A DNA stretch of 54,580 nt. Source: Prevotella sp. (GTDB lineage Bacteria; Bacteroidota; Bacteroidia; Bacteroidales; Bacteroidaceae). Below are positions 9,181 through 15,968 of this stretch, piece after piece; within the stretch, counting starts at the first letter, position 1, and each line of letters opens with the position of its first letter. The notes beneath the pieces are model-generated. The model was not told the origin of the DNA, searched no databases, and was given only the letters and a program-made list of their open reading frames with translations. The translations under genes and the position numbers were made by a program. The DNA is taken from contig JALERP010000111.1 in assembly GCA_022764085.1 (NCBI GenBank), positions 1 through 54,580 of the forward strand. The letters run 5' to 3'.

Positions 9181-10548
9181 ATGTCAAGACAAAAGAAATT
9201 CATTCTGGAGGAAAACCAGATTCCCGAGCAGTGGTATAATATCCAGGCCGACATGGTCAACAAACCGTTGCCACCGCTTAACCCAGCTACCCACGAGGTT
9301 CTCACTGCAGATGACCTCAGTCATATCTTTGCATCTGAATGTGCCAAGCAGGAGCTTGACATGGAGCATGCGTGGATAGACATCCCTGAGGAGGTGAGGG
9401 AAAAGTATAAGTTCTACCGCTCTACTCCGCTTGTGCGTGCATACGGTCTCGAAGAGGCACTCGACACTCCAGCGCATATCTATTTCAAGAATGAGAGTGT
9501 CAATCCTCTCGGAAGTCATAAGATTAATTCGGCGATTCCTCAGTGCTACTATTGCAAGCAGGAGGGTACAACCAACGTCACCACCGAGACAGGTGCAGGT
9601 CAATGGGGTGCAGCCTTATCATACGCAGCCAAGATATTCGGTCTTGATGCTGCTGTTTATCAGGTGAAGATTACGATGGAGCAGAAGCCTTATCGCTCTT
9701 CTATCATGCGCACATTCGGAGCCGCAGTCACGGGTTCTCCATCGATGTCAACGCGTGCCGGAAAGAATATCCTTACCGTTGATCCCACTCACCCCGGTTC
9801 GCTTGGTACGGCTATTTCTGAGGCAGTCGAACTCGCCACTACCACTCCGCATTGCAAATACACCCTCGGTTCGGTGCTCAGTCACGTAACACTCCATCAG
9901 ACAGTCATCGGTCTTGAGGCCGAAAAGCAGATGGAGATGGCAGGCGAATATCCCGACATAGTGATTGCCTGCTTCGGCGGTGGCAGTAATTTCGGCGGTT
10001 TGGCATTCCCCTTCATGCGCCATAACATCCTCGACGGCAAGACCACTGAGTTTATAGCTGCCGAACCGGCAAGTTGTCCTAAGCTCACACGTGGTGTCTT
10101 CCAGTATGACTTCGGCGACGAGGCTGGATATACCCCTCTCATCCCGATGTTCACTTTAGGTCATGAGTTCAAGCCAGCCAACATCCATGCCGGCGGCTTG
10201 CGTTACCACGGAGCAGGCAGTATTGTCAGTCAGCTAATCCGCGACAAGATGATGCATGGTGTTGACATCCCGCAGTTGGAGACATTCGAAGCCGGAATAC
10301 TCTTCGCCCGCACAGAGGGTATCATTCCCGCTCCCGAAAGTTGTCATGCGATTGCAGCCACTATCCGCGAGGCCAAGAGATGCAAGGAGAGCGGCGAGCA
10401 GAAGACAATCCTCTTCAACCTCTCCGGGCATGGACTTATCGACATGCCGTCCTACGACCGTTTCATCAGTGGCGACTTGCAGAATTATGCACTCTCTGAT
10501 GCCGAAATTCGCAAGAATGTAAGCAGTCTTGAGCAGATAATCAAGTAA
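9181..10548 (+). CDS. trpB: Tryptophan synthase beta chain, TrpB2 type
   Basis: A 455-aa PLP enzyme that condenses indole and serine to tryptophan. The PLP lysine is in NPLGSHKINSA (about Lys114), followed by TETGAGQWGAALSYAA, the Gly-rich phosphate loop CFGGGSNFGG, and HAGGLRYHGAGSIVSQ. The long N-terminus and the length put it in the TrpB2 subfamily, which usually lacks a dedicated TrpA partner. There is no trpA or other trp gene nearby, consistent with a stand-alone indole-salvage role. The ORF track begins at TTG 9157, but that codon lies in the tandem repeat. ATG 9181 gives the better start (MSRQKKFILEENQIPEQWYN) after an A-rich leader. Confidence 0.93.
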   Translation: MSRQKKFILEENQIPEQWYNIQADMVNKPLPPLNPATHEVLTADDLSHIFASECAKQELDMEHAWIDIPEEVREKYKFYRSTPLVRAYGLEEALDTPAHIYFKNESVNPLGSHKINSAIPQCYYCKQEGTTNVTTETGAGQWGAALSYAAKIFGLDAAVYQVKITMEQKPYRSSIMRTFGAAVTGSPSMSTRAGKNILTVDPTHPGSLGTAISEAVELATTTPHCKYTLGSVLSHVTLHQTVIGLEAEKQMEMAGEYPDIVIACFGGGSNFGGLAFPFMRHNILDGKTTEFIAAEPASCPKLTRGVFQYDFGDEAGYTPLIPMFTLGHEFKPANIHAGGLRYHGAGSIVSQLIRDKMMHGVDIPQLETFEAGILFARTEGIIPAPESCHAIAATIREAKRCKESGEQKTILFNLSGHGLIDMPSYDRFISGDLQNYALSDAEIRKNVSSLEQIIK

Positions 10549-10581
10549 TGGTTCTGCGAATAGTTGAATTTGAACATATAG

Positions 10582-10660
10582 ACACGGAGATACAGAGGCG
10601 TTTTTTAAGTTTCATGAAGAAACAGAGAGTTGTAAATTCTGTGCCTTTGTATCTCTGTGT
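10582..10660. repeat. CACAGAG-type inverted repeat downstream of trpB
   Basis: A 17-bp arm ACACGGAGATACAGAGG (10582-10598) is complementary, with two G-U-compatible changes, to CCTTTGTATCTCTGTGT (10644-10660). A second small hairpin lies inside. It belongs to the CACAGAG family seen elsewhere here. Its place 34 bp after the trpB stop suggests a transcription end. Confidence 0.7.
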
Positions 10661-10746
10661 TTGATAAAAAAACTTTGTGAAGCTAACTGAATGGTTAATT
10701 GAAGTTAAAAATAGCTTGAATATTTGGTGGGTTCAAAAAAATGTTG

Positions 10747-10754
10747 TACCTTTG
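10747..10754 (+). promoter_or_regulatory. Promoter -7 element for tRNA-Val
   Basis: TACCTTTG with TTTG at 10723-10726 (20-bp spacer) lies 20 bp before the tRNA 5' end. Confidence 0.7.
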
Positions 10755-10773
10755 CACCCGCAAACAAGCGATA

Positions 10774-10848
10774 GGGCGCTTAGCTCAGTTGGTTCAGAGC
10801 GTCTGCCTTACAAGCAGAGGGTCGGGGGTTCGAATCCCTCAGCGCCCA
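10774..10848 (+). tRNA. tRNA-Val (anticodon TAC)
   Basis: A complete cloverleaf of 75 nt. The acceptor stem is GGGCGCT/AGCGCCC, the D-arm GCTC/GAGC, and the anticodon arm TCTGC-CTTACAA-GCAGA with anticodon TAC. The T-arm is GGGGG-TTCGAAT-CCCTC, with discriminator A. CCA is not encoded. It has its own promoter and terminator. The 61-aa ORF across it is a shadow. Confidence 0.97.
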
Positions 10849-10857
10849 CAAAGTGAA

Positions 10858-10887
10858 AACCTTGGTTCATGTGACCAAGGTTTTTTT
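10858..10887 (+). terminator. Intrinsic terminator of tRNA-Val
   Basis: A 9-bp stem AACCTTGGT/ACCAAGGTT with a 7-nt loop, followed by a T-run, starting 10 bp after the tRNA. Confidence 0.9.
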
Positions 10888-11008
10888 ATATCCCATAGTA
10901 TGGCATTTGCAGCTAAACAGGAATAACAGCATATACATTCATTCTCGTTGAAAAAATGTTCAGAATCAGTACAGTCCACGCAGGTTTCGTTCATTCCCGT
11001 TCAAGCTC

Positions 11009-11127
11009 GTTCAAAGGTTCTATGGACGTACGTCCAAGCATCCTCAGGACGTACGTCCTTACCCCCTCAGGACGTACGTGCATAGACCCTTTGAACGTAC
11101 GTCTAAGCACCCTATAGACGTACGTCC
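11009..11127. repeat. Five-unit GACGTACGTC palindrome array, 23-bp period
   Basis: The 12-bp near-palindrome GGACGTACGTCC or a close variant starts at 11024, 11047, 11070, 11093 and 11116, an exact 23-bp step each time. Spacers of 11 bp share a loose pattern (AAGCATCCTCA, TTACCCCCTCA, ATAGACCCTTT, AAGCACCCTAT). The bases before unit 1 and after unit 3 (TTCAAAGG... and ...CCTTTGAA) extend a 27-bp inverted repeat spanning units 1-3. The array lies in the noncoding stretch 10888-11246, upstream of the DUF1846 promoter. It could be a cooperative protein-binding array or a structured element. A minus-strand ORF across it is an artefact. Confidence 0.9.
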
Positions 11128-11246
11128 ATGAAAAAGATAAAAAATACAGTAGGGAATATGATAACATTGGAATAAATTTATTCATTATTTATGTTAAAAA
11201 AACATATTAGGAATGGATGATTTTTTGTCGTTTCATAGGAAAAACG

Positions 11247-11254
11247 TAACTTTG
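11247..11254 (+). promoter_or_regulatory. Promoter -7 element for the DUF1846 gene
   Basis: TAACTTTG with TTTG at 11224-11227 (19-bp spacer) lies 24 bp before the start codon. Confidence 0.7.
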
Positions 11255-11277
11255 CAGCTCAAAAAACCGAAAAAGAA

Positions 11278-12741
11278 ATGAAAATAGGATTTGACAACGA
11301 GAAATATCAGACTATCCAGTCTGAACACATCAAGGAAAGAATCTCACAGTTCGACGGAAAACTCTATCTCGAACTGGGAGGTAAATTGTTTGACGACCAT
11401 CATGCCAGCAGGGTGCTGCCCGGATTCCAACCGGACAGTAAGTTGAGGATGTTCCAGAAAATCAGTGACAGTATAGAGATAGTGATAGTTATCAGTGCCG
11501 CCGATATTGAAAAAAACAAGCAACGTGCCGACCTTGGCATCACTTATGATGAGGATGTGCTGCGTCTGCGCAGCGAATTCCAGAACAGGGGATTTATGGT
11601 GGGTTCAGTGGTCATTACCCATTATAACGGTCAGCCGGCTGCCATGGCTTTCCGTCAGCGTCTTGAGCGCGATGGTATAAAGACCTATTGCCACTATCTC
11701 ATAGAGGGTTATCCCCACAACGTGGCACTCATTGCCTCAGACGAGGGATTCGGTAAGAATGACTATGTTAAGACCGAACGTCCGTTGGTTATTGTCACTG
11801 CTCCAGGACCTGGAAGCGGCAAGATGGCAGTTTGTCTTAGTCAACTATATAATGAGAACAAGCGTGGCGTGAGAGCCGGATACGCCAAGTTTGAGACCTT
11901 CCCTGTATGGAACCTCCCGTTGAAGCATCCCGTGAACATTGCCTACGAGGCAGCTACAGCCGACCTCAATGACGTGAACATGATAGACCCGTTCCATTTG
12001 GAGGCTTATAACAAGATTGCCATCAACTACAACCGGGACATTGAGATATACCCTGTGCTCAATGCCCTTTTCGAAGGTATCTACGGTAATAATCCATACA
12101 AGTCGCCCACAGACATGGGTGTGAACATGGTTGGATTCTGTATCTCCGATGACGAAGTGTGCTGCGAGGCTTCGAAGAACGAAATTGTGCGCCGCTATTA
12201 CGATGCCACCAATAAGTTGGCAAACGGAGCCTGCAACGAGGCAGAGATAAGCAAGATACAGATACTGTTCAACCAGGCGAAGATAAACACATGTTTCCGT
12301 CGTACAACTATTGCAGCCAAGGAGTGTCTGAAGAGAACCGGTCACACATCATCTGCCATAGAACTGGAAGACGGTACTATCATCACAGCCCATTCAAGTA
12401 TCCTGTTAGGATGCAGCGCAGCCTTGCTACTGAATGTAACCAAGTATCTTGCAGGCATTGACCACGAGACCAAGCTCATTCCGCAGTCGATGATTGAACC
12501 TATACAATATACTAAGGTGAACTATCTTGGCGGTCACAACCCCCGTCTGCATACTGATGAGGTATTGGTAGCACTGTCGGTATTGTCAAATGTCGATGAG
12601 CGTTGCCGTCAGGCCTTGGAACAGTTGCCGAAGCTTCGCGGATGCCAAGTTCATTGTACCGTAATGCTCTCGGAGGTTGACCGCAAGATATTCAAGAAAC
12701 TTGGAGTGAATGTCACTTGTGAGCCGGTGGTAAAGAAATAA
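11278..12741 (+). CDS. DUF1846 (UPF0371) family protein
   Basis: A 487-aa soluble protein of the DUF1846/UPF0371 family, whose biochemical role is not established. I recognise it from the N-terminus MKIGFDNEKYQTIQSEHIKE, the internal FDGKLYLELGGKLFDDHHAS, and the glycine-rich loop VTAPGPGSGKMAVCLSQLYNE (about 168-190), which resembles a nucleotide-binding P-loop. Family-typical stretches AGYAKFETFPVWNLPLKHPV and NMVGFCISDDEVCCEASKNE follow. No signal peptide or membrane segment is present. The length matches the family. It has its own promoter and is preceded by the GACGTACGTC array. It ends 11 bp from the convergent ispH stop with no obvious terminator. Confidence 0.9.
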   Translation: MKIGFDNEKYQTIQSEHIKERISQFDGKLYLELGGKLFDDHHASRVLPGFQPDSKLRMFQKISDSIEIVIVISAADIEKNKQRADLGITYDEDVLRLRSEFQNRGFMVGSVVITHYNGQPAAMAFRQRLERDGIKTYCHYLIEGYPHNVALIASDEGFGKNDYVKTERPLVIVTAPGPGSGKMAVCLSQLYNENKRGVRAGYAKFETFPVWNLPLKHPVNIAYEAATADLNDVNMIDPFHLEAYNKIAINYNRDIEIYPVLNALFEGIYGNNPYKSPTDMGVNMVGFCISDDEVCCEASKNEIVRRYYDATNKLANGACNEAEISKIQILFNQAKINTCFRRTTIAAKECLKRTGHTSSAIELEDGTIITAHSSILLGCSAALLLNVTKYLAGIDHETKLIPQSMIEPIQYTKVNYLGGHNPRLHTDEVLVALSVLSNVDERCRQALEQLPKLRGCQVHCTVMLSEVDRKIFKKLGVNVTCEPVVKK

Positions 12742-12752
12742 TTAGGAATTGC

Positions 12753-13601
12753 CTATGATATAATGGCATCGCGACATTGTTCCATCAGCCACTTTGGTGT
12801 GCTGGTGGCACCGCAGATGCCCACGGTGTTGACTCCTTCAAGCCATTCTTTCATAATATCCTCGGGTTTCTCTATAAGGTGACTGTTGGGGTTGACACTC
12901 TTGCATTCGTTGTACAATACCTTGCCGTTGCTGCTCTTTCTTCCGCACACGAAGAGAACGAGGTCGTGGCGTGTGGCGAATGTAGAGATGTTAGGCATTC
13001 TGTTGGCAACCTGTCGGCAGATGGTGTCGAAACTCCGGAATGTGGCTTGCGGAGATATGTGTTGCTGGATATACTCTATGATACGGTGGAACTCGTCGAG
13101 TGATTTTGTTGTCTGCGAGTACAGGTAGATGTCGCGTGAGAAGTCGAGTTTTTTCACTTCTTCAAAGTTAGCGATGACAATAGCCTTGCTTTCTGTTTGT
13201 CCCACAAGTCCGAGCACTTCAGCATGCCCTGGTTTTCCAAAGATTACAATCTGTGCATTAGGAAAACTGTCATATTGTTGCTTGATGCGACGTTGCAACT
13301 GTAGTACCACAGGGCATGTCGCATCAATAATCTCTATATTGTTCTGTCGTGCTATCTCGTAGGTGGAGGGAGGCTCTCCATGTGCTCTAAGCAAGACCTT
13401 GACTCCTTGGAGCTTTCTCATGTCATCATGGTTGATGGTGATGAGTCCCAGTCGTTTGAGACGCTCACATTCCATACTGTTGTGTACTATGTCTCCAAGA
13501 CAATAGAGAGTCTTGCCTGAGGCAAGCTCTTCTTCGGCTTTTTTGATGGCAGTGGTCACTCCGAAGCAGAAACCACTGCTATTATCGATTTCTATTTGCA
13601 T
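12753..13601 (-). CDS. ispH: 4-hydroxy-3-methylbut-2-enyl diphosphate reductase
   Basis: A 282-aa iron-sulfur enzyme catalysing the last step of the MEP isoprenoid pathway, reducing HMBPP to IPP and DMAPP. The three cluster cysteines are in their family contexts: Cys12 in SSGFCFGVTTAI, Cys96 in IIDATCPVV, and Cys195 in FDTICRQVANRM. Substrate-binding histidines are in DIVHNSMECERL and LLRAHGEPP, and the loop VCGRKSSNGKVLYNEC is typical. ATG 13601 gives the canonical MQIEIDNSSGFCFGV start. It is the last gene of a probable minus-strand run (alpha-2-macroglobulin, DUF1573, meaB, ispH), separated from meaB by a G-rich 9-bp repeat tract. Confidence 0.97.
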   Translation of the reverse strand: MQIEIDNSSGFCFGVTTAIKKAEEELASGKTLYCLGDIVHNSMECERLKRLGLITINHDDMRKLQGVKVLLRAHGEPPSTYEIARQNNIEIIDATCPVVLQLQRRIKQQYDSFPNAQIVIFGKPGHAEVLGLVGQTESKAIVIANFEEVKKLDFSRDIYLYSQTTKSLDEFHRIIEYIQQHISPQATFRSFDTICRQVANRMPNISTFATRHDLVLFVCGRKSSNGKVLYNECKSVNPNSHLIEKPEDIMKEWLEGVNTVGICGATSTPKWLMEQCRDAIIS

Positions 13602-13609
13602 TTTTTTTT

Positions 13610-13679
13610 GTAGGGGGTATAGGTGATGTAGGTGATGTAGGTGATGTAGGGGGGTAGGGGGTGTAGGTGATGTAGGGGG
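13610..13679 (+). repeat. GGTGATGTA microsatellite between ispH and meaB
   Basis: At least four copies of the 9-mer GTGATGTAG, three in direct tandem, joined by G-runs (GGGGGGTAGGGGGTGTAG). It is G-rich on the plus strand and C-rich in the transcript of the flanking minus-strand genes. The tract abuts the meaB stop codon. Confidence 0.85.
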
Positions 13680-14780
13680 TTAATTCCTTAGATTTTGGAA
13701 ATAGATATTCAGGAGGTCGGCGGCGGCGGTGAAGCTTGTTTTCTCGCCGGCGAGGACAGTTGATTCTGCCTTTTTCAGAAGCGGACGGATGGTGTCGTTG
13801 CGATAGAAATTGGAGCGGAGATGCTCATTGATACTCTCGTACATCCAATACTTGCTCTGCTCGTTACGGCGGTACTGGAAATATCCGTTATGCTTCACGA
13901 AATCAATATATTCATACACCATGTCCCAAATCTCCTTGATGCCAGTGCCATAGAATCCGCTGTAGCATAATACCTTCGGGGTCCAACCACTTTCAGGTTG
14001 GGGGAAGAAGTGGAGGGCATTGCGGAAGCTGGTGGCGGCAAGGTGACATTTATCAACGTTTTCGCCATCGCACTTGTTGATGCATATACCGTCAGATATC
14101 TCCATAATACCGCGCTTGATACCTTGGAGTTCATCGCCGGTGCCGGCAAGCTGAATGAGCAGGAAGAAGTCAACCATGGAATGACAAGCAGTCTCGCTCT
14201 GACCAACCCCGACAGTCTCTACGAAGATTTTGTCGAATCCGGCAGCTTCACATAGAATAATAGTCTCTCGAGTCTTACGAGCCACACCGCCAAGACTTCC
14301 CGCAGATGGGCTGGGACGTATGAATGACTTAGGATGCTGGGACAGTTTCTCCATACGTGTCTTGTCTCCTAAGATACTACCTTTGGAGAGTTCACTCGAC
14401 GGGTCGATGGCGAGTACGGCGAGTTTTCCGCCGTAGGTGTTTAGAACGTAAGTGCCAAATTCATCGATGGATGTGGATTTACCAGCTCCTGGCACACCAC
14501 TGATGCCAATGCGTATTGAGTTTCCGCTATAAGGTAGGCATTTCTCTATCACCTCCTGAGCTTTGGCCTGATGTTGTGGATTGACACTCTCGATGAGGGT
14601 GACAGCCTGACTGAGGATAGTCACGTTGCCTTTCACTATACCTTCAACCATATCGTTTACAGTAAGTTCTCGACGCTTGAAACGCGAGCGGTTGAGGTAT
14701 GGGTTCACTATAGATGGTTGTGCTACGCCGTCATTGACGGTGAGAGCCTTGTATTCGCTGCTGTTTTCCGGGTGTTCCAT
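13680..14780 (-). CDS. meaB: MeaB/ArgK-type GTPase (methylmalonyl-CoA mutase chaperone)
   Basis: A 366-aa G3E-family GTPase that protects and reloads adenosylcobalamin-dependent methylmalonyl-CoA mutase. The P-loop is GISGVPGAGKSTSIDEFG (about residues 92-109). It is followed by LAVLAIDPSSELSKGSILGD, TRMEKLSQHPKSFIRPSPSAGSLGG (family signature), the ETVGVGQSE switch segment, and the guanine motif NKCDG. The N-terminal and C-terminal helices for dimerisation are present. Neither mutase subunit is in the window, so its partner must be elsewhere. It starts 13 bp after the DUF1573 gene stop, so the two are probably co-transcribed. Confidence 0.93.
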   Translation of the reverse strand: MEHPENSSEYKALTVNDGVAQPSIVNPYLNRSRFKRRELTVNDMVEGIVKGNVTILSQAVTLIESVNPQHQAKAQEVIEKCLPYSGNSIRIGISGVPGAGKSTSIDEFGTYVLNTYGGKLAVLAIDPSSELSKGSILGDKTRMEKLSQHPKSFIRPSPSAGSLGGVARKTRETIILCEAAGFDKIFVETVGVGQSETACHSMVDFFLLIQLAGTGDELQGIKRGIMEISDGICINKCDGENVDKCHLAATSFRNALHFFPQPESGWTPKVLCYSGFYGTGIKEIWDMVYEYIDFVKHNGYFQYRRNEQSKYWMYESINEHLRSNFYRNDTIRPLLKKAESTVLAGEKTSFTAAADLLNIYFQNLRN

Positions 14781-14793
14781 TTTTAAAGTTGTT

Positions 14794-15912
14794 TTAAAGT
14801 TGTTTTATTTTTATGACGACCTTTGATTTGTTGGGGTCGTTGGTAATCATGAGGACACGAGGTTGTGTTCGGGCCTTGGACATGAGGTTGTGTTCTGCAG
14901 TTATCTTGAGAGTGGTCTTTTGGCCTGGGGCAAGTTCGGATTTACCCAGTGTCACCCGCAGTGCATCCGAGTACATGTGGAGAGAACGGATGACGAGTAG
15001 GGATTTACCGGTATTAGTTATTTCCACTTTAGTGGAAAGTTTATCCTTATTGTTGAAGTCCATCGTGATTTCTTCTTCCGAGAGGGAAATGCTTGGAGCA
15101 TTGAGCAGTTCAGTTTCCGTCAATTGTGAGAATGATGGTAGAAGAACAGCAGAAACGTTAACCTCGTTGTCTGGACTTACGGTGTCGCCCTTTCGGTTGG
15201 CAAGATGAAGTGTGGTCCTGGTTATTCCGAGATCATGTATGCGGTCGGAGTGTAGTGTAACTGCAATCTGTCCCTTTTCTCCCGGTCTCAGATACTCATA
15301 AGATGATTCAGCTGTGAGATAGGAAGGCAGATGCATGAGATTAGGTTCAAGAATTGCAGAGCCTTCATTGACAATATTTATCACTTCAATAGGCATATCT
15401 CCCCGATTGACATCATCAAATTCGAGGTCGAGTTTATCTACCCTAATATCTCCCACCTTATAAGGGTAGGCCTTTGAGTAGTCTTTCACCTCTTCCTTGA
15501 CGATACCAGTCATAGTGAGGTAAACCGGTTCTTTTGTGCCATTGGAATAGATGCAAGCCTCTTTGTAGAAATGACCAAGTTGTCGTGCGTCGTATGTTAT
15601 TTTGAGTTCAAAATTATCTCCAGCTGGTATCTCACTTTGGGGATATTCGGCTGATATACATCCGCAGCTCACCCTCACATCGGATATGGTAAGTCGCTTG
15701 CTGCCTTTGTTTTTCATTTTGAAAGTGGCAGTAACTGGTTTGTTATACTCTACTTTTCCGCAGTCGATGGTATTGTCAATTACCTGCAGTTTCTGGGCAG
15801 AGATGGGTAGGGCGAGAAAGGATAACACTATGCCCCCGAAGCCCTTGAAGCCCCCGAGGCCCCCTCCTAACCTCCCCGAGGGGAGGAATTGAAGAATGTC
15901 TTTTATATTCAT
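14794..15912 (-). CDS. DUF1573 exported protein with repeat inserted in its signal peptide
   Basis: A 372-aa exported protein with an Ig-like DUF1573 (ASPM/SPD-2-like) domain. The first domain begins near residue 45 (DCGKVEYNKPVTATFKMKNKG) and includes the VRVSCGCISAEYPQSEIPAG signature. Two further beta-sandwich regions follow. The function of the family is unknown. The N-terminus is odd: after MNIKDILQ comes FLPSGRLGGGLGGFKGFGG, encoded by a GC-rich hairpin repeat, and only then the hydrophobic IVLSFLALPISAQ. The repeat thus sits between the positive start and the hydrophobic core and could impair secretion. The gene lies 41 bp after the macroglobulin gene and 13 bp before meaB on the same strand. 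Confidence 0.8.
   Translation of the reverse strand: MNIKDILQFLPSGRLGGGLGGFKGFGGIVLSFLALPISAQKLQVIDNTIDCGKVEYNKPVTATFKMKNKGSKRLTISDVRVSCGCISAEYPQSEIPAGDNFELKITYDARQLGHFYKEACIYSNGTKEPVYLTMTGIVKEEVKDYSKAYPYKVGDIRVDKLDLEFDDVNRGDMPIEVINIVNEGSAILEPNLMHLPSYLTAESSYEYLRPGEKGQIAVTLHSDRIHDLGITRTTLHLANRKGDTVSPDNEVNVSAVLLPSFSQLTETELLNAPSISLSEEEITMDFNNKDKLSTKVEITNTGKSLLVIRSLHMYSDALRVTLGKSELAPGQKTTLKITAEHNLMSKARTQPRVLMITNDPNKSKVVIKIKQL
15833..15888 (-). repeat. GC-rich hairpin repeat inside DUF1573 signal-peptide region
   Basis: Contains the perfect palindrome CCTCCCCGAGGGGAGG plus repeated GAGGCCC/GAAGCCC units. The base composition is unlike the surrounding gene. It reads through in frame. Confidence 0.8.
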
Positions 15913-15968
15913 ATTTTCTTAATTCTTAATTATTAATTTTTAATTCTTAATCTTTAATTTTTAATTTG
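15913..15968 (-). repeat. TTAAGAA-type tandem repeat at macroglobulin stop
   Basis: An A/T-rich tract of TTAATTCTTAAT-type units spans the last codons and stop of the macroglobulin gene and the gap to the DUF1573 gene. The encoded C-terminal tail is LQIKN. Confidence 0.75.

Noticed and set aside
10741-10926. 61-aa plus-strand ORF over tRNA-Val
   Set aside because: It translates the tRNA gene and its terminator.
11009-11127. CRISPR array
   Set aside because: The repeats are 12 bp with 11-bp similar spacers, and no cas genes are present.
10991-11185. 64-aa minus-strand ORF across the GACGTACGTC array
   Set aside because: Its middle part is simply a translation of the palindromic repeat; it has no homology I recognise and no promoter.
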